This document shows, piece by piece, positions 50,834 to 61,989 of a stretch of 64,000 bases of DNA. Position 1 is the stretch's first letter. The number at the start of each line of letters is the position of its first letter. The DNA is taken from the NCBI GenBank assembly GCA_963682175.1, contig OY821789.1, positions 2,480,001-2,544,000 on the forward strand. The letters run 5' to 3'. Source of the DNA: Triglochin maritima (Eukaryota; Streptophyta; Magnoliopsida; Alismatales; Juncaginaceae). Under the pieces are notes generated by a model, which was given only the letters and a program-made list of their open reading frames with translations, searched no databases and was not told the DNA's origin. A program made the translations under genes and the position numbers.

Positions 50834-52640
50834 TTTTCTGCACAAAATTAGTCAATTACTGATAAATAAAACATAACACAAATGGGATATAAACATACAA
50901 AGGGTATATGTGGCTTCGAAATAATTCAAAAAATTATTTCGTTAGATGAAATCATAAGAAAATATAGTCATTAATCAATTTTCGGCTCAGAACATTTTGT
51001 TGTTTATCATATTATTTGATGGGCTATTATGGGAACAAATTGCAACTGGTATTTCACAATGCTTCTTCAAGTTCAGCTCAAACTCCATCCCTTTTAGCTC
51101 TTGCGTAATTGAGATAATGTTCGAACGTCATATGACTAGTATTATGTTAAACATTGCTCGCTAGATGCAGAAATACCACAAGAAAAGGATCAACAGAATA
51201 AGAAACAAATACTATTATAAGTAAGGTCTTCACATCTGGATACTATTAGAAAAACAACATTTCAAACAATAACACCAAAATATAGTGTTTGAAGAATGAA
51301 ATAGAAAACCTGATAGGTTGATGGTGTCTACAGAACCACTATTTGATCCTATTACATGGGATATTATTTATCATCAATAACCCATCAACGATCACATGTT
51401 TGATTTCGAAACATGTTGCTGATGCAGCAAATCTTGTTTCAATGCCCTCACAGTAGTCACCAATCTTCCAGGGTAGCAGTAAAAGAGAGAAAGGAGTACA
51501 TCCTAACAAGCTCAAACATAACAAAATGACATAGGTACTCAATAATTAACTGAACACTCTACTTACTACGAAGAAATGTGTGATGGTGATTTATTCTTGT
51601 TTTACGTAGTTAACTTTCCAGAAAGGTTACTAATGGAAATCCACTTTCAGAGCATAGGAATCAAACTCTGCACCATGGTTAGGGTAGTAATGCATATTGC
51701 ATGTCATTGGGATAAGATACCATTTGTGTTGTATAAACGCTTCCCAGATCTCATTCCTCCTCGTGCTTTATCATGTACACCACTAAAATACAACATTAGT
51801 ATGTCATAACCAAATACCGAACTTTTAATTTTTTGGCCAAATCTCGAGCGAGAAACTTATAAGCACGAATCAATATATTTCCCATCTTTGCATTCTCCTT
51901 TTTTCATTCTCATCAGCACTAACCCTCGGTTGAAAAACCTACCAAACACCATTACTTGTCGGAAGTATTACTTTCAACAAACCTATCAATTTCCAATCCA
52001 ACATCACAAGTGTTCATCACAGTTTTTCCATTCATACATATTCTTACATATCTAAAGCCAAAGTTGAAGTTAATCAATCATATAATATAAGTAGAGATGC
52101 AATCAAATCTACGAACAACCCGACGACACAATCACGCACCCACTTCCACAAATCTCCCAATCAAACCACCACCAATTCCACCAAAACATCCAACAACCAC
52201 CCTAAAGATCCACAATCGGAAGTTCGAAACCCGACATTCCCCCGCAATTCGAACCAAAACCGGCCCTCCACGCCGATCTCAACCTTTACAACACACATCT
52301 CACTCCGATTCGCCTCTCAACCAATCTCATGACCAAAAACACGGCCGAAATCGAACGGAACGATGGAAATCGATGGGGGAAACGAAGGGATCGGGCGAAC
52401 CTGGAAGGATCGGAAGGAGATCTGGACGGGATCGGAGGGGGGATCGGGTTCGAGTGGGGATTGGAAGTGGTTGTTGCTCCAACAGTGGCAGCAGCAGCAA
52501 CAACAATACGGAGAGAACGAAGCGAGAGAGAGAGATTTGGAGCTTCATTTGGTTGCCTCCAACTCTTCTTTTTTATATTCCTTTTTTATTTTATTATTTT
52601 TACCGTTATTATTATTATTCGCAGTGAGAAATGGAATTAG
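50834..52640 (-). other. Probable 5' UTR intron and first noncoding exon of the RHD3-like gene
   Basis: The acceptor TTTTGTGCAG at 50,838 lies just before the start codon. A GC-richer patch at about 52,330-52,560 with plant leader-like purine/pyrimidine tracts is the best candidate for the first exon and promoter. The exact first-exon donor was not placed. Confidence 0.4.
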
Positions 52641-54483
52641 GTGGGATTTCATTTAATTACATTAATTAACATTTGATAATGTGCTTGTAATTTGTAATTA
52701 GGGGGGCATACAGTCCGAGTTAATGTGTGGACGACACTATCCAATCCAACTCATTGAATAAAATTTATTTGATAGATAAAATTGCAAATGTAAAATCTAT
52801 TTAGATGTCGTAATAAATATAGCGTCGTAGAGCATGTGTCATAAAAGCTTATTCATATGTATATCCTATTGTTATTGACGTTCATTTCATTTTTAAAAAT
52901 GAATATATATTAAACAATATCGCTATGTGTATTTCGTTATGTAAACATGATGCAAACATAAAAGGCTAATGCACACTTCATTTTTTAGTGCAAATATGAC
53001 TACTTTTTTTACACCAAAAAAAAAACCTAGTTTGAACCTCGAGGGTATATTGCAACAAAAATGAAATTAAGTACAGAAGTCATTGGTCAACATGATGTGA
53101 TACAAATACAATTCATATTATGAGTCACTTTCTCTACCAAAGTTTTTTTGTGAGACCTTAAATAAAAGTATAAGTCACTTAGAACTATAAAAGTCTATCT
53201 CCTTGTATTTAATAGTAGAGATAAGTAGTGGCGTTTACTTTCAATCGCTCAAAGAAAAAAGTAAGGACTTAAGGGATATGCAGCATATGCTTGTAAGAAG
53301 AGGCACACAATGATGAGCAGCAAATATGGTCATTTTCATATTTGTACTGTAATCATATTTTAGTGGGAATTTACAAACAAATATAAGTCCCCTGAGGCTG
53401 TGAAAAGTCTATTTCCTCGTATTTAATGGTAGGTAGATAGATACGTATTGGCGACCACCAAATAAAATCTATAATAAAAAATATATGTGAAAATCTATAA
53501 TAATTGGCGACCACATATTAGAAGTACTGAAGTAGGATTACTTCACTCTCATTTGTAATGGGACTTTCAGATAATGACCCCACAACACACCGACCTGCAA
53601 TTCACAGCCGCCCTTTCCACTCATCAACTCTGCAGATCACAACTTTACCCTTTTTGGGCTTAGAAAGACAGTTACATTGGCTGTCTTGTTTAGATTATAC
53701 TGGTTAGATTTAGTTTTTGTTATTTAATTGGAATAAAAAATGAGAGAACTTAGCCGGTTGATTTGGATTGTTTGATGCCGGTCGTCTACTTCTGCCGAAA
53801 GTGATGTGCTCACCAACTAGCTTGAAATCGGCATCATTCTCATGCAGCCGTGCGTGGATTTTATGGGCATAATTGTGTATTAACTCTTAAAGACTGTGGT
53901 TATTAGATTAAGACGTGTAGATAGTTATCGAGAGAAAAATGTTGGAGACCCATCACTCTGTATTTGTTTTAAGTTTTTGTCTACTAACTGCTGAATATTT
54001 TTTTGTTCTTATAGTTTGGATCATTATTATTGATTTCGTATAAATAAAGTCGCCAAGCGGCCCAAACCAAATAAATAAATGATTGTAACGATGCGTTAGA
54101 CGAAAAAGAAAATCCAAAAAAAAAAGTCGGTGATAGGAATAGAGATATCGTAAGGGAAAAGACCGGTAAAAAGTAAAAAAAATATATTGACTTTGTGTCA
54201 ATTGGAAGTAAGTTATTAGTTAAGTGTTGTAGGGAATTGTTATTCATTAAGCAATAAGCATGGTATTTTAAATACACGTGGTCACAAGCTTATGTTTTCA
54301 CCTTTCAACATGATTGTGTTGATTAATTAAAATATCGAAGTATACAGTGAGAATTCAAAATTTTGTATTTATAATCCTTCCGTTGAATGTATGTCCTTAT
54401 TCTTTGGTATTGGGAATATAATTTTTTGACGTTGTGAGTTCCTTTGGTTTGTTCCTACTTTGTGGTGAACAAAAGGATATACA
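52641..54483. other. Intergenic, no gene recognised
   Basis: AT-rich. Two imperfect copies of a segment ending in AAAAGTCTATYTCCTYGTAT lie near 53,190 and 53,405. No coding or RNA gene is supported. Confidence 0.4.
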
Positions 54484-56690
54484 ATGTAACGTTCCAAAAT
54501 AACGAAAAATTTAAAATTTAAAACATAAATATAACAAAAATCAAGACCCCAAAATCGAAAGAACGTCACTCAAAATATCCAAGAGGTGCATCATATTACA
54601 CTGTCGCTCAGGTCGGTCCACTCACCACTGCCGGAATACGTCATCAGATAGTCATCGCCGCTATCTAGGTCGTGTGAGCCTCTCCGTCGCCAGACAGTCG
54701 CGCGAAGGAATCCTCACCTGGTTGTCTCTCAACATAGACTACCAACACCGCCGCCATGAAAGTAGTGCGGGCCACACCATCGTCGTCAAGGTCAGTCAAA
54801 GGTATTCATCTCCTGCAGGCTGGCCAATCGATTCATCCAGACCGTGCTCCGTAGAGTCGTGCAATATCGTGCACCAGGATCTGTAATCCCTCAGGACTAC
54901 TACTCTAGTAAAAGTCAAGTAAAACTCTAAGTTACGCCATAGTCTATAAACACAGAGGTGACACGTCTCAAGCATCCACACTCTTCCACTCGACGGTCCC
55001 TGGGCAGACACGATCAACGCACCCACCGTCACCTCTCATCTTACGCACTAGGCGAGAACACGGGTTTCTGTGGACAGAGTTGATACTCCACAATGACCAA
55101 GACTCAGTCCTGGGCTTAAACGATCGACCGAAAAAGGCAAAACAGTCGGCCGCTCCAAAATGATCGATCGAACTCTGGGCTCACAACTTAAGCCTCAATG
55201 GTCGAACAATAGGTCAAAGGGGTTGACCGTTTAGAAGGTCAACACCCAGTCAAAGACTAAATCAATCAAGGCAACGGTCGAACAAGGGTTAGAAATCGGT
55301 CGACCGAAAATTTCAGGGTCTTTCCTACATTCATTTAGCCACCACAGGTCGACCTAAAGTCCACACGTTCTAACTAACACGTGGTACACTTAAGTCATCG
55401 GTCGGACCATAGTCTAGGGTAGTCGCCCGTTTAGGTGGTCAACGCCCGGTGCAGGTCAAAATACAATATAACGGTTGAGCAGCTTATGAGCCCCGTTCGA
55501 TCGAAAATATCAGAGACTCTCCAACCCAGCAAATATGCTCAATCGGTCGACCGCCGCAAGACATCGTTCGACCGGTACTGGGTAAAGATAGAGAATTACA
55601 AAGGCACCGGTCGACCGCCCAAAGGCACCGGTCGACCGTTAACTAGCAACTACTTGGCCTTGCCAAATATAACGTGTTGCCTCGTCACTGACGAGGTATC
55701 CGGCCTCTGGCGACGAGCAAAACCTCACACCTTCTTGTGTGAGCAACTCTAATGCAAGAACTTGACATATCTTCCTTGACAGAGCTCGTCGGAGATCACT
55801 CGGCGTCACCTTTGAATCACAACTACACCCCGGCTGCACCAACACGTAACCGCCTCCCTTTGTCGGTCACGCACACAACCACCACCTTGCTATGCTCGCA
55901 CCACCACTGCCAGCCTCGGCTCCTACTGTCTCCACCGGTCAACCACCTTGGAGAGGGAAAGAGATAGGTGAGAAGAGAAGAGCGGTGTGAGGGAGAGAAA
56001 CGTGAGGAAGAGGAAGAAGATGTGAGTTTTCTCCACTTAACAACCCAGCAACCCATACCTCACCCCTCGCCTTCCATCACTCCACACTATACCTACCTCG
56101 CTTCACGCACACCTCCCTCGTTACATCCAAGTCAACTCCCACCTAATCAGGGATTAACCCCTAAACAAGGGTTAGGATTTAACGAACAAAGTTCACAAAG
56201 TCACTTTCTCGTGTAAGTCAAAGTGGAGTATTATCTTAATCCCTCCCTGGGACTTAGATCACGAATGACTCTCCGTAGCTGAGTGATAAGTAAGTGAGCA
56301 AGGGGTAGTGTTAAGAATTAAGGTGACGGGTCAGAATTTGTGAAGACGATAGGAAAGTAATTGAGATTTGCTTAGTTTAGTTTGATTTAAAATCTAATTA
56401 AAGTGCAAGTGAGTAAATACATACTCTTTCATTATTCTAATTGAAAGATATATCATCTAGACATATCTTTTCATTGACATTCCAAAATATTCAGAGGTAT
56501 AAAATCTGAATGAGTAAAAAATCCAAGAAGATCGAGATACAAAACATCTTTAGAAAATAGACGAAATATCAAAAATCCCAAAGCTGCAAAGGGATCACTC
56601 GACAGTCGACCCCTCTTTACTTTAACATCATTGTTATGAGTTTAATTTTGTGTTACCTGACTTGACTGCAAACATATGCTTCCATACCCG
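54484..56690. mobile_element. Ty3-type LTR-like sequence, right boundary uncertain
   Basis: It starts TGTAACGTTCCAAAATAACG, the style of plant chromovirus LTRs, and continues into a GC-richer block with CGG-N4-CCG-type palindromes. No matching TTACA end or target duplication was found, and no retrotransposon protein is encoded, so this is a truncated or degraded copy. Confidence 0.4.
55105..55645. repeat. Cluster of GGTCGACC-type palindromes (locus 3)
   Basis: At least four exact CGGTCGACCG sites plus many halves (GATCGACCG, TTCGACCGG, CGGTCGGACC). Two successive units read AAAGGCACCGGTCGACCG. The flanking sequence does not resemble the copia LTR. Confidence 0.8.
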
Positions 56691-56737
56691 AGATCCGAAA
56701 TGGTCGTTCTCGAGGCGTTTCGGAACTTGTTTGTAAG

Positions 56738-56776
<39 letters not shown>

Positions 56777-56777
56777 T
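56738..56777. repeat. (ATT)n microsatellite
   Basis: About 13 uninterrupted ATT/TTA trinucleotides. Confidence 0.95.
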
Positions 56778-57880
56778 CACTCTTACGAGATGGGAACTTG
56801 CTCTGCTTTGAGCGAAGGAGAGTCGACGAGGTACAACTTGAAGTTCGGTTCGGGAATCACGACGGAAGAAAAACCCAACCACATCCGACTTCTCCAGTTT
56901 CGTGTTAAATTACGTTAATTTTAGTTAAAATTCACGAGGATTCTGAACTGAACATAAGGGTTAATTACTCTGTCTGGATTGAAGTTCTACTTCAAACTTA
57001 ATTTTTTTTGGTTTTATGTTTTGTAGATGGTATCGAATTTAGAAATCACATTATTAAAACAAAGTTTTCGATCGAACAATGGTTTTGGGTGAAATGTGTA
57101 TTTTCCTGAAAACCCATTTTGGTTGAGTGAGAGATAAAGAGGAAATAACCATTTTGTGTCAATTTTTAACCCGAGATCACATTGGTTTGGCGTAACCAAC
57201 GGTGTAGTATAACGTAAACTTTTGATTACGTTTAATTGTTGGGCTGAGAAAATCGAACTAGTCACTTTGTAATCAAATTACATGTGTAATTCGATCGCAC
57301 CATTCCAATGTAATTGATTTGGACCACCCCATTAGAGGTCGTCATCTGACTTTGAATTATGAAATCAACTCATTCCAATTTTACAATCTCACTAAAACTT
57401 ACCTTGCAAAGTCCCAAAGTTTGTTAGAACTCTAGCGACCTCGTTGGACATTTGTTTGCTAGAGCTCCAATGACATTGCTGAAACTACCGAATTACTGAT
57501 GGGTTTAGGAATTGCATTGGAATTCATGTGGTGAATTCCCTAGCATTATCAAATGACTCTGTAAGCTTACATGGAGTTAAATTCTTTGGAATGTATGCTC
57601 ATTCCATGTAATACTGATAAAAAATTCCATGTACTTTGATCATGGTATACCTAACATGAACTAAGAAAAAGGAGTTATAAGTTGAGACGAAATCGAGGGG
57701 TTTAGTTGGCAATACGTAGGTTGTAGGGAAAAGAAGATACGTGAAGAGAAATGGAGAATTTAGAGAGAAGCGATAGAGAGGGGTTGGACCGTTGGAGGTA
57801 GCACATACCAACGAGGCAGCTGGTTCTTATGGGAAATAGGTCTTCTTTAAAACAATTATCTGGGTATTAGACTTTCAAGT
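56778..57880. other. Intergenic, no gene recognised
   Basis: No supportable feature. Confidence 0.4.
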
Positions 57881-57888
57881 ATCCAAAT

Positions 57889-58478
57889 CAAGGTTTTCAG
57901 AACCGAACCGGTCATCAAACCGATAAAACTCTGGTTTTGGTTCAATGTGGTCGAACCACGGTCCAACCACGGTCGAACCGTTGATGACATCAACATAACG
58001 TCATCATTTTTTAGACCCGAAGTTGGACCGGACCGAATAAATATTAACGGTCGGACCGGTTTGAACCGATTTCTGTAAAACTATTTAATATATACATATC
58101 AAACATTAAATATAATACATGATATTAATCACAATTTACTTAATTAAGCAAATTTGTTATCTTTACTTAACTCGACAAATTTGTTATCTTTACTTGACTC
58201 AACAAAATTGTTTGAATAAGAATTAGAGAAACCAATATTTGGATTAAGAATCTAAAATCCTCGTATTTTCTGATTTTAAAAAAATTAAGAAAATTTGAAG
58301 AAAAAAATGTCTGGTCCGACCAACCGGTCCGATCACCCGGTCCAACCCGGTCCGACCCGGCCCAATCCGGTTCAGAACGGTTCGACTAGAGGTTCGTTTT
58401 TTTGGGTGAACCGGCCACTGGACCATCGGTTCCCGGTCCGACTGGGTCGAACCGTCCGGTCCGGTTTTTAAAACCGTG
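57889..58478. mobile_element. hAT-like non-autonomous TIR element (590 bp)
   Basis: The terminal inverted repeats are CAAGGTTTTCAGAACCG on the left and the complement of CACGGTTTTAAAAACCG on the right. They are flanked by ATCCAAAT (57881-57888) and ATCCAAAC (58479-58486), an 8-bp duplication with one mismatch. Subterminal regions are dense in CCGGTY and GAACCG motifs. No coding capacity. Confidence 0.72.
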
Positions 58479-58486
58479 ATCCAAAC

Positions 58487-59810
58487 AGGCCAAGTAGTTT
58501 TAAATTGCGAAAGAAATCGTAACTTCGTATTACTCTTTTGCTTCAAAAAAACTTCATGTGTTTAAGTACTAGTGAAGTAAGTTACCATATGGTAAATTTC
58601 AAGTTGTCTTGATGCACTCCGGCTTCAATATTATTTGCAAACTCACGATGGTTTTTTTCTGCAATTCACACTCGAAATGTAGAATCTTGGAAGACTAAAA
58701 ACAAAGTTAACCTTATACAATTACAAAACATGGGCTGCGTAGTTTTTAACATTATCTAATTGTCGTTTTCCTCTAATAATAACGAGCTAAAATGTATGTT
58801 TGGAAGCGATGCGAACAAGCTGAGTTTCCCCCAAATCGACCAGCTTATCCGGTATTACAATTTCAATGAAGTGTTTTGTCAAGACCCCTTGCTTAGCACA
58901 ATCATGAGCCCTTTGAGCCCATCTGAAAATATGGTATAGACTCGGTAGACTCTGTTTTGAGGGGGTTTTCTTTCTTTTCAGGAAGAAGAATTCTTACTTG
59001 TGGAAGATTTAACACTTAGTATATACAGTTGAAGTTAGAATATTGCATTTTATTCACTATATTCGTTGTAAGGAAACTAGCATTTGCAAATGTCCTTTTA
59101 AACGCACACTTAGTATGGTGATGCTAAAATTTTGCATATTATAATTCCATCACATTTTTATTCTGAATTAATTGTATGGTTGGAGAATAATTTGATGCTA
59201 TTATTTAAGCCAAATCATTGCGATACTGATGGGTGTGTTACAAATTCTCTAACTGGGCGGTGATTATATACTTGTTGCTTTCATGGCCAAATTCACAATG
59301 GTTGGAGTGTTATAGAAATAATAATGCCTTCGGCACGATACAATTCACCATTATCACTACTTCACACTTGAAAAAAAAATTCTTTTACTGCAGATCTGTT
59401 ACGACGTATTTCAGGGACTGATACTGAAAAAGGAGTAAGTTGAGTTTGAAAATTTCAAATTAGAAACTGTAAAGCACATTAATTTAGCCCATCTAACGAA
59501 GAGAGTTTTGTAACTGCGTGTCATACAGACCGTGAGAGGATCCAATTGTGAGACTCAATGCCTCCTTTGTTTCTCTCTACGAGTTACTGAGCTTTTCAAT
59601 AATTTTGATGTCATTTAATGTAGTTGTCTCATCTTAAGTGCTATTGTTGAGCGATGTATATCGACTTCACAAATACAGAGCTGTTAATTTCAATTAGAAA
59701 CCAGGCCTGTTTAAGATTACAAAAAGGCTTGGGCCTTCCATTTGCCACTGGAAGGAACAATATATAAGAGATGCATCATTTTACAGTCTCAACTTTCAAG
59801 ATACTTGATG
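58487..59810. other. Intergenic, no gene recognised
   Basis: No supportable feature; short open frames lack recognisable motifs. Confidence 0.4.
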
Positions 59811-60093
59811 TGAGTTTGGATGCAGTTCTCAAATGATAGTTTCTAATGGGCAGCTAGTTTCTGGGAATATAGATTCAAGAACAACTTTTTCTTGAGGTTG
59901 AGAATTGTTTGGATAGGTAGAAGACTTCTGGTAGTAAGTGATGTCTTGTCAAAGGAAATTCATAAATTGTTCCATACTTTGATTAAATAAAATTTTATTT
60001 TAAATTCGTTTTAAATGTTTTTTTTCAAAAAAAAGATGAAAATATGATTAAAGGAGCGCTAGATTCCAATGGGAGTTGCATCCAAACGGGTCT
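59811..60093. mobile_element. Small TIR element (MITE)
   Basis: About 283 bp with inverted ends: GTTTGGATGCAGTTCTC on the left and the complement of GTTTGGATGCAACTCCC on the right. The interior is AT-rich. No clear target duplication was found. Ends are similar to the MITE at 12,948. Confidence 0.6.
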
Positions 60094-60382
60094 TAATCTT
60101 CTCATGTATTTGAACCCATCCAGATATAACCTCATATTGCTCTGTCAAGAAAAATCTGTGGGAATCGTAATGACCCAGGTTAAAGTTAAGCATTTTTAAG
60201 TCCAATCTGTTGGACTGTTAAGAAGTCATTGTAGGTCACTGGACATGACTAACAAGCCTATATGATGTTTTATGTGGGCTTATGGACAAGTAGACCCACA
60301 CACATTAAAAAAAAGCCGAATTTATGTGGAGGTTCAATATTTAATAAGATATCAGTAGTGCTCTGATCATCAACGTATACAC

Positions 60383-61359
60383 TGTTGAATATTGCCTTAT
60401 ATTTGTTAAGGAAGCAAAACCAGGAAGAGTCGGTCGACCGAATTGGATTCGGTTCACCGACGCACAACCCAGGAGATTTTCGGCGAAGACGGGTCGGTCT
60501 ACCGAATTGGATTCGGTCCACCGACCCGAGGATTCCAGGCACTCCGTGTGCAACTGGGATCGGACGACCGAATTGGATTCGGTCTACCGTCAGAAGGTTT
60601 CAAGCACTTCGGAACAACGGTTCGGTAAACCGTTGAGGGGATTTTTTGGTGTTCCGAGAATCTGGAAAGTGCCTGTCCAAGTTGGAACGGATTACCGAGG
60701 GTTACTCGGTCTACCGAAGGGTTGTTGGAATAGTTCGTTAGTTCGTGCAAGAAGCGTTCTCGCGGTCTACCGAGACGCGCGAGAATAGTTCCCTCGGCCA
60801 ACCGAGAAGGATTCGGTTAACCGAATCGGAACAGGAATAGTTCATGTTGAAGCATTCACGGTTAACCGAGCGAGCGTCGGTTAACCGTGCGCATGAATAG
60901 TTTTGCTCGGTTATTGCTTAATTTTAGCTCGGTTTTTTGAGTCTATAAAAGAGTTTGTTTGTACTTGCTCTTTCATACATTGCATACAAGTTAGTTTCCT
61001 TCATTGTGAGTTGAGAGATTAAGGCTAGAGATAGATCTAGAGTGATTTGGAGGACCTATTGCCTCCAAGCGTTTGTAATCTCGGTTGCTTCTCTTGTTGG
61101 AGAAGCGGAAGAAGGAAAGGAAACCCGCAGGAGACCCCCCAAGGACGTAGGCACGTTGCCGAACCTTGTAAAACGTGTGTGTCGTGGTTGTTTCAGGTGT
61201 GCATGTGTTATTTGCTTGTTTTATTTCCATCTTGCTTGTGTTCTTGTTGCAATTGTGTTTGGGAGAGGGTCTGAAGTTAATTCCGCAATCAATATTCTAT
61301 TTTACGTGGTGCGTTTAATCCGTGTCGAGTTAGTGCATTATTAGACCCCCCTCCCAACA
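60383..61359 (+). repeat. 5' LTR of the Tork-type copia element
   Basis: 977 bp, TGTTG...CAACA. The upstream part (U3) holds about a dozen CGG-N4-CCG palindromes within 480 bp, including three near-repeats of a unit with CGAATTGGATTCGG flanked on both sides by such palindromes. It is nearly identical to the reverse complement of 4,830-5,804. A TATA-like TCTATAAAAG occurs near 60,941. Confidence 0.93.
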
Positions 61360-61361
61360 AC

Positions 61362-61373
61362 TGGTATCAGAGC
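61362..61373 (+). other. Primer-binding site
   Basis: TGGTATCAGAGC, complementary to the 3' end of initiator methionine tRNA, 2 bp after the LTR. Standard for plant copia elements. Confidence 0.95.
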
Positions 61374-61389
61374 TTTGGTTGCACTTTCG

Positions 61390-61989
61390 ATGGCGGAGGA
61401 AGCGCGGAACTTTCGGGTGGAGAAATTCACCGGGAAAGGGAACTTCTCAACATGGCAACGGAGGGTTCGTGCGTTGATGTCTCAGACGGACGGGCTACTG
61501 CTGACGTTGGATGGAGTAGAGAAGAAGCCGTCGAAGATGACCGACGAAAAGTGGGAGAGTCTGAATCTCCGGGCTATTGGAATCATCGAGTTGTGCCTCT
61601 CGGATGATTTACTTTTCGAGGAATCGGCGAAGACCGCGGCAGAATATTGGAAACTTCTGGAGGAGAGGTTCATGAAGAAGAACCTTAGCAACAAGTTGAA
61701 TCTGAAGCGTCAACTGTACATGCTTCGGATGAAGGAGAACACGCCGTTCATTGAGCATCTCTCGGTGTTCAATAAGTTGATAGCTGATCTAACTCAGCTT
61801 GAGGACAAGATGGAGGATGTAGACAAAGCAATGTTGTTATTGACGTCGCTGCCGGACTCGTATGAGAACTTGGTGAACACGATCATATATGGCAAGGATT
61901 CGTTGGTATTGGAGGAGGTCAAGGGCACGCTGATCTCCTACGATGCAAGGAAGAATTCGAGTAGTAGCTCTTTCGAGAAGGGTGAATGA
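61390..61989 (+). CDS. Copia gag, ending at an in-frame TGA before the zinc knuckle
   Basis: The start MAEEARNF is 17 bp after the primer-binding site. The product of about 199 residues has the copia-type capsid region (FSTWQRRVRALM, EERFMKKNLSNKLNLKRQLY, LTSLPDSYENLVNTI). The TGA at 61,987-61,989 separates it from the zinc knuckle, which belongs to gag in relatives, so it is probably a mutation. Confidence 0.85.
   Translation: MAEEARNFRVEKFTGKGNFSTWQRRVRALMSQTDGLLLTLDGVEKKPSKMTDEKWESLNLRAIGIIELCLSDDLLFEESAKTAAEYWKLLEERFMKKNLSNKLNLKRQLYMLRMKENTPFIEHLSVFNKLIADLTQLEDKMEDVDKAMLLLTSLPDSYENLVNTIIYGKDSLVLEEVKGTLISYDARKNSSSSSFEKGE

Noticed and set aside
52097..52656. Open frames on both strands upstream of the RHD3-like gene.
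   Set aside because: Low-complexity Ser/Arg/Leu-rich sequence fitting a 5' leader and promoter; no conserved domain.
56676..56918. A frame beginning with a signal-like poly-Leu stretch.
   Set aside because: The poly-Leu is a translation of the (ATT)n microsatellite.
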